64,000 nucleotides of DNA from contig CM054057.1 in NCBI GenBank assembly GCA_028641055.1, forward strand, positions 728,348,484 to 728,412,483, read 5' to 3'. Made by a program: the position numbers and the translations under genes. The notes under the pieces were generated by a model. That model did not search any database, was not told the origin of the DNA, and was given only the letters and a program-made list of their open reading frames with translations. Below are positions 30,261 through 43,250 of this stretch, in pieces; position 1 is the first letter of the stretch; every line of letters starts with the position of its first letter. This DNA comes from Alopecurus myosuroides (taxonomy: Eukaryota > Streptophyta > Magnoliopsida > Poales > Poaceae).

Positions 30261-31270
30261 AACACTCTCAACAATAATAACATAATTGAATGCATAAATA
30301 TCTCTCTTCACTATGCTACTCCGAACAAATCTCCGGTCGGATAACAAACACAATCATTGCGCAGGGCTGCAAAAAAGCACTCCTTAGAGTTCGCATTTCC
30401 CCATCTAGGTAACCCCCACGCTATCACCATGAGACCTAGATGGTTCCAGAAAAACACCACAATTTCATAGGGTCACCCAACACAAAATATAAATATCATG
30501 CTAAAGCACACGGTGCACACACTATCACCTTTACACTGTGATCAAAGTGTCTACGGAGATCTCATACCAAAACCACTTGAGTAGCATAACAAATGAAGAG
30601 TAACATCTACTTATTCAACCAGATTACAAAGCTCATGATCACATAAATATCACACCATGGAAGAGAGAGATGAAACACATAGCTACCGGTAGTTCCCTCA
30701 GCCCCGGGGGAGAATTACTCCCTCCTCATCATAGGAGACAACAACTGCGATGAAGATGGCGGTGGAGTCGATGGAGATGGCTCCCGGGGCATTTCCCCGT
30801 CCCGGCAGGGTGCCAAAATAGAGATTTCTGTCCCCCGAAACTTGTCGATGGCGTCGGTGGAGCTACAGAACTTTTCGTGGAAGGGGGCCTATATATTTAG
30901 GGTTTATGCCTCGGGGGGACTTTATAGGCAAAAGGACGATGGCGGTGGGCTCCCGAGGGGCTCACACCACCAGCTGGTGCAGCCAAGGGGCCACCCGCGC
31001 GAGCCGATGGTGAGTTATTTGGACTCCATTGACGTGTCGGGAATTCTAAGACTTTTGGCTTTTGTTTCGTCCAATTCTGAGAATATTTCTAAAATAACTT
31101 TTCCGAAATAAAAAACAGTAGAAAACAGGAACTGACTCTATGGCATCTTGTCAATAGGTTAGTCCATGAAAACGTTCGGAAAACGAAAGAAAACATGTGA
31201 AAACATAAATGTATTGGGTATAAAACAAGCATGGACCATCGAAAATTATAGATACCTTTGATACGTATCA

Positions 31271-33078
31271 AGCATCCACAAGCTTAACTCTTGCTCGTCC
31301 TCGAGTAGGTAAGTTATAACAAAATAATTTTTGAGGTGACATGCTACCAACATAATCTTAATCATCATATTTGTAAAATCATTTGTAAATCTGAGATCAT
31401 AGTACTCTAAAAATAGGCATGGTAGATATAATTCTAACAATGAAGCTTCGCAATCATGTTGCGGCATGAAAAGTAACACAAACAAAATATCATGAATAAT
31501 AATGCATTTGAAAGTTATATGTTTGTTTTGAACAATAAGAAAGCATAGCAAAGTAGTATTCAGCTTGTTCTTAAGAGTGGAGCAAAACATAAATGTCAGG
31601 ACACCTTCAAAATTCAAGTGGTGACTAGAAACAAATAGTTTGAGAGCAAGTAATAACATGGCACAAATGCACATTAAACTTAGAATGGCAACTACGCTCT
31701 CTTAACTGTGCATGAAGTTAGAAGATGGATACTCAACATTTAAAACAAAGTCCCTTCGCAGGGGGTAGCAGGGATTAACTCATGTGGTAGAGCTTTTTAT
31801 TTTATTAAAATAGAGGTATTGAAAAAAAATTGAGAGTGGCGTATGTTTACGTCAACGAATAGCAAACAGACAATACAGTACGTCACAAGCCAACTAGACT
31901 TCACAAGAGCGGCTCCCATAGAAAGACGCAACTGGGGTAGAACATCATCCCTCTTTCTCTTTTGTTTACACGATTACGCTTTGACTGAAAAATCGGGGGC
32001 AAAAATAGTGAAGAGAATTTGTAGTAATTAAGTTTGGGGCTGGGCACCCCGCTGCCAGCTCTTCTATCGATTGGATAAGAGGATGAGGCCACTATTACAG
32101 GTGTGTGAATTCCAATCAACAAGTGAGATAAAGATTCTCTATGTGCGTCCTTGTGAGCTAAAACAGGTGCACACAACATGTGTAATTTTGAAGATTTTAA
32201 AAGTAACACATGAGCAATTTACTTTGGAATGGCGGTTAAATACCACATGTAGGTAGGTATGGTGGACACATTTGGCATACTTTGGTACAGGTGGACGCTA
32301 GCAAATCAAGAGAGCATAGTGGCCATAATCATGCATAGCGACAAAAACATTATTGATCAAAGCATACATGGCATTGCAAGTCAAAAACTAAATGATCATG
32401 GAGGCTATAGGTGACTGGTTTATAGTCATAACATGGTGTGAGCATGCGCCAAGTCAACCAAATAAAGCATTCAAAGGAGAATACCACAATATTATGCTTT
32501 GATATGATAAGAACAACACATGATTCTTTCAACGACACATTTAGCACTCTCAGATGTTTCGTACATGTAATTCTACATCAATAATTACTAGGCATAAAAT
32601 TAGAATAACATCCAACAGGACATGATAAAGTCTAGCCACATTCTAACCAAGCTTCTATTTGCACCATTATAAGCATGAAATATTTTACTCTTCTCCAACA
32701 CCAATTAACTTGTTTGAAACAACTCTCATAGATACTATTCATCAAAGACCAGAGAGCTAATCATATATAAAAGAATCAAACAAACAAGCTCTGAACAAAA
32801 TACGAGTGGAAAACAAGGGCTAAACGCCGTACCAGAAAAAGGTGAACATGCACAGATCAATAAGAATGAAAACTAGAGTGTTCTAAGCAATGAAAATGGA
32901 GCGTGTCTCTCTCTCACAAAAGAATGATAGGTTCCAACTAAGTTTATTGCGGGAAGGAAAATAAAAGTAAACAAAATAAAAACAAACAGACTCTCCAAGT
33001 AAAGTGCATATGATGTGACCGAATAAAAATATAGTTTCACTAGAAGTGACCTGATAAGTTGCTGATGAAGAAGGGGAT
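31271..33078 (-). other. D-type internal noncoding region between the two D LTRs
   Basis: 31271 to about 31940 is the PPT-side untranslated region and matches 34669-35459. From about 31940 to 33078 it is AT-rich noncoding sequence that directly abuts the U5 end of the next LTR. I found no PBS next to that LTR and no gag or pol frame. Confidence 0.6.
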
Positions 33079-34668
33079 TGATGTCTACGCACGCTTCTAT
33101 TCTTGTAGACAGTGTTGGGCCTCCAAGTGCAGAGGTTTGTAGAATAGCAGCAAGTTTCTCTTAAGTGGATGACCCAAGGTTTATCGAACACAGGGATGTA
33201 GAGGTCAAAGATATCCCTCTCAAGCAACCATGCAATCAAGATACAAGAAGTCTCTTGTGTCCCCAAGACACCTAATACAATTGTCACTTGTATAGGTGCA
33301 CTAGTTTGGCGAAGAGAGAGTAAAATGCAAGTAATATGGATGATAATAAGTGATAATAGCAATCTGAAATAAAAATGGCAGCAAGCAAACATGTAGCAGA
33401 ACATGCGGAAAACGCTGTTTCAATGCTTGGAAATAAGGCCCAGGGATCCTAATTTCACTAGAGGACACTCTCAACAATGATAACATAATTGAATAACTAG
33501 ATATCATCTCTTCACTATGCTACTCTTAACCACTCTCCGGTCGAATAACAACACCAATCCAGGCGTAGGAATTTAACAGCACTCCTCAGTGTAAGCACTT
33601 TCCCAACCAAGTAACCCCCATGCTATCACCATGGGACCCAGATGGTTCCACGCAAACACCAAAATTTCATAGGGTTATCCAACACAAAATATAAATATAA
33701 TGCTAAACCACACGGTGCACACACTGTCACCTTTACACCGTGATCAAAGCGTTTACGGAGATCTCATAACAAATAAGGAACACTAATCATTGCGTAGGGC
33801 TGCAAAAAGCATTCCTTAAAGTAAGCATTCCCATGTCTAGTTAACCCAGCGCTGTCAGTATGAGCGCCCTAGATGGTACTAGACAAACACCACAATTCAT
33901 AGAGGAGACACACACGATGCGCAGATTGTCACCTTCACACCGCGATATAAGGTGACTCCAAAGTTCATATTAATAAAGCACTTGACTAGCCAAAGATGAA
34001 GAGTAACATCTACGAATTCAAATAGATTACAAAGCTCATGATCACATATAGATCACACCATGGGAGAGAGAGATGAACCACATAGCTATCGGTAGAGCCC
34101 TCAGCCTCGGGGAGAACTAATCCCTCCTCATCATAGGAGACAGCAACGTCGATGGAGATGGCTGTGGAATCGATGGAGATAGTTCCGGGGAGCACTTCCC
34201 GGTCCTGGCAGGGTGCCAGAACAGAGATCTGTCCCGAAAACTTGTCGGTGGCGGCGGCAGAGCTACGGATGTATTTTGTGGAAAAGGTAGATATTTTTAG
34301 GGTTTTCCCTCGGGGGAGTATAAATAGGCGAAAGGGCGATGCCGGGGGGTGGCGCGGCCGGGGGACCCGCGCCACCCCATGTTCTGGCCACCCTGTGGCC
34401 CTTCTCCGGGGCTCTTCAGGACTTCTGGAAGCTTCCGGGACTTCTAAGACTTGTGGCTTTCGAATTTTCCAATTCCGAGAATATTTCCAGAACAACTTTT
34501 CTGAAACTAAAAACAGCAGAAAACAGGGAACTCGCTCTGTGGCATCTTGTTAATAGGTTAGTCCCGAAAAACATGTAAAAATGCTATAAAGAAGGGAGAA
34601 AACATGTAGCAATTGGCATAATATCATGATGGAGCATCAGAAATTATAGATACGTTGGAGACATATCA
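33079..34668 (-). repeat. D-type Athila LTR, copy 2
   Basis: 1590 bp from TGATATGTCTCC at 34668 to GTAGACATCA at 33079 on the minus strand. It contains an internal tandem duplication (about 33540-33760 resembles 33780-33970) that copy 1 lacks. The PPT AAGCTTGGGGATGCT sits directly upstream (34669-34683), so this too is a 3'-type LTR. Confidence 0.85.
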
Positions 34669-35459
34669 AGCATCCCCAAGCTTAGTTCCTACTCGTCCTC
34701 GAGTAGGTAAACGATAAAACACAATAATTTCGGAGGTGACATGCTACTAACATAAACTTGATCATTATAATGTAAACGCATATGCAAGCTGAGATCATAT
34801 AGCTTTAAACACAAACATGATAAATAGAACTTTAATAATAAAGCATAGCAATCACTTTGCATCATGAAGAGTATCTCAAATAAATAATCATGGATAATAA
34901 TGCAAAGAAAGATATACATTTGTTACAAGTATAGAGAAAGCATGGCAAAGTGGTATTTCGCTAGTCCTTAAGAGTTGGACAAAACATAAATGCCAGGACA
35001 CCTTCAAAGTTCAAGAGGATGGCTAGAGAAAATAATTTGAGAACAAAGAATAACACATCATGAATCAATTATTTATGTTTATGGGACAAATGCACATGAA
35101 ACTCAGAATGGAAAAAAATGCTCTCTCAACTGTGCATAAAGTTAGAAGATGGAGACTCAACATAAAAGTAAAAGAAAGGCCCTTCACGGAGGGAAGCAGG
35201 GATCACTCATGTGCTAGAGCTTTTATTTTATTAAACATAGGTATTAAAAGTTTGACACTCCTCCCATCCATCTTTCAGAAACCATGGCTAACCGAATCCT
35301 CGGGTGCCTGCCAACAATCACTTACCATGGAGGAGTGTCTATATCTTAGGAGAGGTGTATGCTAATGTCAACGAATGATAAACAGAAAATACAGTACGTC
35401 AGAAGACAACTGGATTCAAAAGAGAGGATCCCATATGAAGGACGCATCTGGGTAGAAGG
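34669..35459 (-). other. D-type PPT-side internal remnant
   Basis: Untranslated end of an Athila-type element, homologous to 31271-31940. Cut at 35459 by element F. No coding frame. Confidence 0.6.
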
Positions 35460-37553
35460 TGTGACGCCCCGAGATCGGGCACTATGCAAATTTCAGCATT
35501 TCCGCCAAAATCCACATAATAACCGATTCTAGGTTGCCACTTGTGATAACATTACAACAGTTCACGAATATCCCGCAACAATAACAGAAAAGATATATAC
35601 AAAACGACTCAAACGAGTCAAGGATACAACTGCTACAATACAAAGATCCAAATAACAGCGGAAGAAACAACATAGCGTCCGACTACGGACAAGATACAAA
35701 ATTGGACTAAGAGTCCTGAGATAACGATGGCGTCCAATCCCTGCCCAGGCCAAGCCGGAGGATTCCCAAGCTAACATCGTCATAACCAAACTGTTGACTG
35801 CAATGTGGAATATGCAGCCACGAAAAGGATTCGTGGGTCAGTACGGTTTAAGTTACTGGCAAGTGGATAACCCATACTCACAAGATACCAGCGTAACCAA
35901 TCATCACAAGATACAAATACTTTGGGTACAACGGAAAGGAAGGGATTGTTGCAAAGAAGCGCCAGCGGGCTGCACTAACTAACTACAGAGACGCGCTACA
36001 ACATCCGGCTAAAAGAAAGGGATAAGATAGCGTACCGGAACCAACTACAACTACTCACCAAACAATACCCATCCAATGTTACCCCCTACTAAGGAAGCAA
36101 CCCAAGGAAACTCACACGTTGATTAAGGTGACATTCTTTTTATGGTGGAGGTAATCTATAATACTAGTCAAGTTATCATCGTTAAGTGTAAGTTGTCTGA
36201 GTACTTTGTTAGCCAAGCACTTTCACCAAGTCATCCATAACGCGGACAACACGGCTTCTCGAGAAGATTTAACCCTGCAGGGATGCACCAATTTGGCCGT
36301 ACACGTAAGAATAACCCGCCAGACGGGGGATCAACCCACCAAGCGAGGTACTCAACACAACCCAACTCTTCTTCGCATCAAGCCCAAAGAACCCCGTGCA
36401 GTTGAGCGCACGGCTAATCAAGCCCCACGAATAAAAGGACCCTCATAGCACTCTAAGAACGTGTCTCCCTAAATGCCGACTACAAAAGTTCCACCCTGGC
36501 GCCAAGGGTTCGCACCTGCATATGCAAGCGGCAAATGGAAAACCCGAACTAAATGAGGCGATTTGGACGAGATGCGAATCGAATCAGATTGCGGGGGTGC
36601 CCATACTCGCTTCCCACATGCGGTTAGTGCGCTCATCATGGATCGGAGGACAAGACCCTTTTCCTAGTTAAGGTCGACACTAGCAGCCTCAAAACCACGC
36701 CGGCCTCCTGCCGGTGCCTTATCATCAAATTATATTACCCAAAACATTAACATGTTGTGATTAAATTGAAACCCAACTATCAAACTAAACAGGTGATCAG
36801 ACGGACAACAAGACTTGAGCGCAAACAACACTAAGCATGCAACTACGACACGAGGGCCAACAAGGTAAACAACCAACAGTTAATAGGAAGTGGGAGAAGG
36901 ATATCAGGGATGCAAGGTAAACATATGATAGGATCGAGACACAAGCATCGAATCATAAGGCTAGCATAAGAACAACGGAAAAGAATCGGTAACAAGTGAT
37001 GAAAGGCAGCCATTTGGCAGCAAGTGAGTATACTTGCCTGGAATCCAGCAAGTAGAGGTACATCCGAAGACTTGTCGTTGCTCACATCATCTCAACGTCC
37101 TATCCGCGAAGAGCAACGAACTAGACAAACACCGGATGCAACAATTACTTCTACGGCAAAAGATCCAGCATGATCAAGATATGGATGCATGACAAGTTTA
37201 AGGATGCATCAAAAGATAAATTAGTTGACATGGTAAACATATTTAAATGGGCCCATATGCAATTTGGATTGCATATGGAAAAGCCCATGAATTAATGTTG
37301 AACTAAATGATCTGCAAATAACCATCATGTGAAAGTTGACTAGAATGATGCATGGATGAGGAAAACAATAAGAAAACAACAATAGCTTCAATTTGAAAAG
37401 GTGTTTACCAAGTTTGGAAATTTTATTTATTATGTTATGAAATTTGGCTTCTTAAATGATTTAAACAAGCATTTGTTGTTTTCACCAATTCTAAATGTTC
37501 AAAACAGATAAGAAAATTCATATTTGGAAGGAACACACAATTTAGGTGGAAAA

Positions 37554-37877
37554 CATATTTCATTTGTTGAATTTGGATTTTAGATGAGCAAGTTATTAAA
37601 TTGACAATTTCAAATGCATTAATTAAGAAACAGTTGTTTTCAGCAATTTAATTTATTCAAAATAGAAAACAAAGTTTATATTTGGAAAGCTTATTCGATT
37701 TTGCATGGAAAACATATTTTACATGTTGGAATTGGATTTGAATTGCCCAAGTTATGAATTTTGCAATTTAAAAGGTGTAATTAAAGTATTGAATTATTAC
37801 TCCAATTTTAATTAGGAAAAACAGGAAACAAAGTTGATATTTGCAAAGTTTAGAGAATTTTGATTGGAAAACATATT
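37554..37877 (-). repeat. 159-bp phased repeats in the F LTR
   Basis: The motif AATATGTTTTCCA (minus) recurs at 37554, 37713 and 37872, each 159 bp apart, as in LTRs A and G. Confidence 0.7.
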
Positions 37878-39461
37878 TTACTTTTCAAATTTGGAGTTAA
37901 AATGAATTAGTTATGATTTATGCAATTAAATCAATTTAAATTGAGCGGAAGCCCAAATCTAATTTAGGAGGTTCGAGTTATATATCTACCCATCAAGATT
38001 AAATGTTGTTTAACATGGCGAGATAATATAAAGATGAGCTATGCAATTTTAAATGGAACCAGAACAATATTTAATTATTCCAACTCATTCCATATTTAAT
38101 TATTAGGTGATATTATTATTACCCGAACCCACAAAATGCGATGCAACATGATGATATGCTATTTATAAAATAGATGGAATGTTATAGAAAATAGGGCGCA
38201 TAGATTATAAGGGTAGGGTTTGGGTTCGCACGTTGGAAAGAGATGTTTGGATTCAACGCCGTAGAGGAAGGAGACGAAGGCGAGATCTTCGGACCGTAGG
38301 GAAAGTAGTCGACGTCGAGGAAGTAGTGGTACTCGTTCCGTAGTGGAAGTAGTCGTTCACGTCATCGGTGGTAGTTGTCAATCTTGTCATCGAGGTTCGA
38401 AGAGGAAGTAGACGTAGTCGTGGTCGAGATACTCGCCGCGTCCGTATAGAAGATCTTGGTGGTTCCGATCTTTGTGGTCGATGGCGAACTGGGCGATTCT
38501 CCGGTCTTTGGGGTTCACGCCATCATCTCCCGAACACGCACGAAGGCTGCCAACAGAAAACGAACACAGCGAGCGACGAGAGATCGTGTCGGTGGTCGGT
38601 ATTCGATCCCACACATCCCCGTGGTCGTTGTCGGTCATGGCGTCGTGGCGAATCTTGTCGACGAGGTACAGGTCGGTGTCGAACTTGTCGCCGGGAATTT
38701 TTGTCGGGGTCACATGGACGCTGAACGCACAGGGCACGAAGGCCCCGGCCACAAGGAAAGAAACACCTGCATAGATGGGTGCCCGCGACGCACCAATTCT
38801 CTTGCGGGATTTTTGTCGAACACCTGCAGCGCGTCAAGACGGAGTGAGCAGGGGCCATGGAAGGCGATGGGCAGGGGGGTGCAGAGCGAGGTGGAGGTCC
38901 TCGAGGATGCCTTGGTGGGGGAGGAGCACACCAGGACGCGCAGGGAGGCGCCGGAGGTCGTCCACGTCGGCCACGGCGGCGACCGGCGTGGGGCAGTTGT
39001 GGGGAGCTCGGCTCCTGCCATGGAGGCGGAGCTCGGGAGGAGGGCGCGACCTGCGAGCGGCGCTCCTGGCCGCGGGAACGGGGGCGGCCGGAGACGGTGC
39101 TGTCGGAGGGCGGCCGGGAAGGGCTCGGGGACGGCCGGCCGGAGCTCGACCCGGCGGAGGGGAGGGGAGCTCGGGAGGGGCGCGGCGGAGCCCTGCTCCT
39201 GCCGGCGCCGCGGACGGAGAGGAGGCCTCGAGGCGGAGGCGCTGCTGCGAGGGGGATGTCTTGGGCGGCCTCCTGCCGGTGGGAGAGGAGGCGAGGGCGA
39301 CGGGAGAGGCTGGGCTCGATAGGAGGGGATCGAGGGGAGCGCGGGATCGAGCGCTGGGAGAAGGGGATCGAGCGGGTTCCCTGGGTGCGTTGCGTGCATG
39401 GTGCGGTTCGGTGTTCTGTGAGGGATGGTGGGGGGACCTGATTGCGAAAAGGAGAAACGGC

Positions 39462-39481
39462 GGGGGGGGGGGGGTGGGGGG
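39462..39481 (+). repeat. G-run in the F LTR
   Basis: Thirteen G, one T, six G on the + strand; within a GC-rich tract near the LTR start. Confidence 0.7.
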
Positions 39482-39809
39482 ATGTGGCTGCAAAACTGCA
39501 AGGGGAAACCGGTTGGTTGGATTAGGGTTTCGGCTGGGAAGGCCTTGGGCCGAAAATGGGCAGGCTGGGCTCTCTCTCTGTCTGAAAACTTTTCTCTTTT
39601 TTTTTGTTTGGTTATTTTCCAGAATTTGTTTAGGCAATAAGAAAAATAGATTTAAACATCAAATCAATTTTAGTAAATTCTTGAAAACATGATTTGATTA
39701 ATTTATATTAGTTCGTAAGTTTGAAATGCTTGATGATGCAGTATGCCATGCGATGCAAAAAGAAAAACAACGATCAATTCTATTTGGGGAAAAAAATCCG
39801 GACGTTACA

Positions 39810-40305
39810 GACGACACCACTAACAAGGGATTGCGCCCTCGCAATCCACCTGCTAACCCGGGAGGGGAAAGAAGTTCGTCTATCGATTCTTCATGCTTCC
39901 AGTTGATCTCCTCGACACCAATAACAAGGGCTTCTCGACACCACTAACAAGAGATTCTTGCTCGGAGTGACGGCGATGTTCTTCCACCAGGAATCTTCCG
40001 ATGATCGAACCTATTAGGTTAAAGGCTCAGAAAACGTCCACCCACGTAGGAACCTAAAACTTTGAAGGATAGATAAGGGAAGAGACTCCAAAACAAATAA
40101 GATGGGAGGGGAAATAGAATAGAGATAAGGAGAAAACAAGAATCCTATTGAGATGTTTCCAAAATAGTTTAACAAAAATAGTTTTTGACACTCTAGAAAC
40201 ACGACCGTTAGCGGGGTTATCCTACAGTCTTTGCGGACCCGTTGCTTCGATAACCATTCGTATCGAAACAATATCGGGAATCGGAAACCATGCTCTGATA
40301 CCATT
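39810..40305 (-). other. Minimal internal region of element F
   Basis: 496 bp, noncoding. It ends next to the 3' LTR with a repeated motif, TTAGTGGTGTCG, seen three times (about 39810-39830, 39913-39925, 39937-39950 in + coordinates as CGACACCACTAACAAG). No purine tract touches the LTR. Confidence 0.75.
40291..40303 (-). promoter_or_regulatory. Primer binding site of element F
   Basis: TGGTATCAGAGCA on the minus strand, one base off the iMet PBS, two bases from the 5' LTR. Confidence 0.8.
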
Positions 40306-40782
40306 TGTGACGCCCCGAGATCGGGCACTATGCAAATTTCAGCATTTCCGCCAAAATCCACATAATAACCGATTCTAGGTTGCCACTTGTGATAACATTA
40401 CAACAGTTCACGAATATCCCGCAACAACAACAGAAAAGATATATACAAAACGACTCAAACGAGTCAAGGATACAACTGATACAATACAAAGATCCAAATA
40501 ACAGCGGAAGAAACAACATAGCATCCGACTACGGACAAGATACAAATTGGACTAAGAGTCCTGAAGATAACCGATGGCGTCCAATCCCTGCCCAGGCCAA
40601 GCCGGAGGGATTCCCAAGCTAACGTCGTCATACTCCAAACCTGTTGACTGCAATGTGGAATATGCAGCCACGAAAAGGATTCGTGTGTCAGTACGGTTAA
40701 GTACTGGCAAGTGGATAACCCATACTCACAAGATACCAGCGTAACCAATCATCACAAGATACAAATACTTTGGGTACAACGG
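40306..40782 (-). repeat. 5' LTR of element F, visible fragment
   Basis: The last 477 bp of the LTR, closely matching 35460-35933. Truncated by the insertion of G. Confidence 0.85.
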
Positions 40783-42248
40783 TGTAACACCTGGGGTGTT
40801 ACCCTAAGTAGGAAGTTGTTTGTTTTCTTTTGCTTGCATCACATGCATCACATAAGCATTGCATTATGTTTTCAAAAACAACTCAAAATTCAAACCACTT
40901 TAAACTTTCACACATGTCCAAATTTTCCAATTCAAAAATTGCCAACTAAGCATCTCAAATTGTTTTCAATAGTTTGAAGTTATTTAAATTTCTTACTCAC
41001 TAAAAAATTCCTTTTTATCAAACACCCTAATGGCAAATTAAATTTCAAATCAATTCCTTCTTAATGGGCATGATCAAATTGTGGGTTTAAGAAAATCAAA
41101 TTCTTGCAAACAGTTAATTCAATAAGGACTCATAAATTGCTTGGGGTTATTGAATAAATTGTTTAAAAATCAATCTTATGGAAAAATAATGGAATTTCAA
41201 ATACCAACTTAAAACTCCAATTAATAATTCAAATTTTTGGACTTAATGTGCACAATTGCTTTTACTCCTTGTTTTGCAAATTAATAAAATTTAATTATAA
41301 AATAAAAACCCCAAACCCTATTTGAAATTCAACTAACAATTTAAAGAATCAAACTAATAATTCAAAGTTTGAAATCAATGCTAACATTTGCTTTTATTTT
41401 CTGTTTTGAAAATCAATAAAAATATGGCATAAAATGAACACCCCCAAATCCTATTTCTATCCCTCCCTCTCTTTCATCCTTTACAAAAAAAATATATAAG
41501 GAAAGAAATAAAAATAAGAAGAGAGGGGTGAGCTGAGAGAACAGGCCAGTTCCTTTGCCCAAGCCCACCTATCTGGCCCATACACCTTCGATTGTCGTCT
41601 TCCTCCCTCGACGTCATCCTCTGTACGATCGCAGCACCACCGCAGGATCACCTTCCCCCTCCTATGATGCCTGCCGTACCGATCTCGAGGCCACCTTAAA
41701 ACCCACCTCCCCCCTCTGCTTGCTAGCCCTAGCCCTCCTCTCAGCCGCCGCCAATTTCTCCCCTCCCTTCCACCTACCCTCTGCTTCTTCTGAACCTCGA
41801 CCACCCACCGACCGGCGCCGTCAGACCCTCGCTGATCACCGTCACCACTGCCCACCTCGAGCTAAGCCAACCGCGGGGATGGAACCGTGGTGGTTCCATC
41901 CACTGCCCCGCTTCCTCTTTGGGTGCTGTGAGACCCAGGGAGCGCCGCGCCATCTTCCTCGACGCCGCCCGCCCGCGGCAGTGCGGTCATCGTCGTCCAG
42001 TTCGTCACCGTGGCTTCATCCTTGCTGACACCGTTCGGCCACCTCGAGGTGAGCCACACCTCCAACCAGCCCTCTCCCTTCCTCCCACTTGCTTTGGGTG
42101 CGTTGCCATCGAGCACCACCGCTGGTTCGTCGCCGTTCGCTGCAGATACCCACGGCGCCAAGTCTGAACATTTGTTCAGCAAAAATTCAGTTAACCGCCG
42201 TGGATACAACATCTTCAGTCAGCCCCCAGTTGTATCACCGAACGTTTC

Positions 42249-42334
42249 AGTAGCGCAACGGTACCGCTCCTTCCGCGCGCACGCATCGACCGTGGGTTCG
42301 ATTCCCACCCAGGGGAATTAACTCCATCTTTTTT
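42249..42334 (+). other. tRNA-like Pol III module inside the G LTR
   Basis: A box-A region TAGCGCAACGG (42251-42261) with a D-arm-like AGCG/CGCT stem. The B box GGTTCGATTCC (42295-42305) lies in a GTGGG/CCCAC stem, and TTTTTT is at 42329-42334. It takes the same LTR position as the module of A but differs in sequence. The second copy (3' LTR) is at 63320-63405. Confidence 0.55.
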
Positions 42335-42591
42335 CCCCCACGCGCGCAGGGGCAGGCCCCACGGGTCAGTGGCCCCTGTTGCCACCTCACAGCGCACACC
42401 CGACCACGTGGCCGCCACTTGGGCACGGGCCCGCGCCGCAGAGGCACAGGCTGGGTTGCCCTGTGTGAAAAACGCCCCAGGGGCCCCTCTGCAATTTCTT
42501 TTCTACCTTTTAGGTCCCTGCTATTACAGATTAGCCCCCAAACTTAAAATGCACATAACTTTTATTTTCCAAACTCAAATAATGTAGATAA

Positions 42592-43250
42592 AATATGTTT
42601 TCTGCCCCAAATTTAATACTCTATCTAATTACATCATTGGTTTTCTGTTTTGCACCTTCCAAATTGTTTCAAATTTCAAATTCAAACAATTCATTTAAAA
42701 TTTGATTAATTGCATAACTATTTAAAACTTAATTCAAATAACCCAAATAAAATATGTTTTCCAACCAAAATTTCATGCTCTTTCCAAATATAACATTTGA
42801 TTTCTGTTTTGAATAATTTAAATTGATGAAAACAACTGTTTCTTATTTAATGCAATTTAAATTGCCAAATTCATAACTAATTCAATATTAATTCAAATAA
42901 CACAAATAAAATATGTTTTTCATGCCAAATTGAACCACCTTTTCAAATATAAACTTTGTTTCCTGTTTTGAATAATTAAAAGTGGTTAAATAATTTAAAC
43001 CTTGTTTAATTCATTTAAAATTGCTAAATTAATAACTTGCTCAAATTAAAATTATTTTTGAACTAATAAAATATGTTTTCAAACCAGAAGACCATAACCT
43101 TTTCAAATATGAAATTGAATTTATGTTTTGAACAAATAAAATCCAAATAATATTCACACTTGAATTAAATTCAATTAAATCTTGTTTAAATTTGTTTAAT
43201 TCATAATTAAATCATTGTAATTCCTTTTTCAATAATTGAAACATGTAATC
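42592..43250 (+). repeat. 159-bp degenerate tandem array in the G 5' LTR
   Basis: AATATGTTTT motif at 42592, 42751, 42910 and 43070 (spacings 159, 159, 160) and a weaker AACATG copy at 43240 (170). The 159/159/159/170 pattern of LTR A is reproduced. Confidence 0.75.

Larger units (their letters stand above)
25883..31270 (-). repeat. D-type Athila LTR, copy 1 (interrupted by element E)
   Basis: On the minus strand the LTR starts TGATACGTATC at 31270 and ends GCGTAGACATCA at 25883. It is split into 25883-26269 and 30261-31270 (1397 bp together) by element E. The PPT-like AAGCTTGTGGATGCT lies directly upstream (31271-31285), so this is a 3' LTR. The sequence resembles the Sabrina/WHAM-type LTRs of Triticeae. 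Confidence 0.8.
35460..39809 (-). repeat. 3' LTR of element F
   Basis: On the minus strand it starts TGTAACGTCCGG (39809) and ends CGGGGCGTCACA (35460). 35460-37100 corresponds to the right half of the G LTR, 37380-38060 is AT-rich, and 38250-39540 is GC-rich. The long overlapping frames at 38456-39692 on both strands are low-complexity Pro/Arg/Gly translations and do not look like a gene. Confidence 0.88.
35460..40782 (-). mobile_element. Element F: giant-LTR, minimal-internal non-autonomous retrotransposon (left part)
   Basis: On the minus strand: 5' LTR (visible part 40306-40782), PBS 40291-40303, internal region 39810-40305 (496 bp) and 3' LTR 35460-39809 (4350 bp). The internal region has no gag, protease or pol. 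Element G is inserted in the 5' LTR after ACAACGG (40782), at the position equal to 35933 in the 3' LTR, so the remainder of F lies beyond the window. The right half of the LTR is shared with elements A and G; PBS and internal leader match G. Confidence 0.85.

Noticed and set aside
38456..39692. Long overlapping frames on both strands (up to 305 codons) in the GC-rich part of the F LTR
   Set aside because: Low-complexity Pro/Arg/Gly/Ala translations in several frames at once, no domain, inside an LTR; explained by GC bias.
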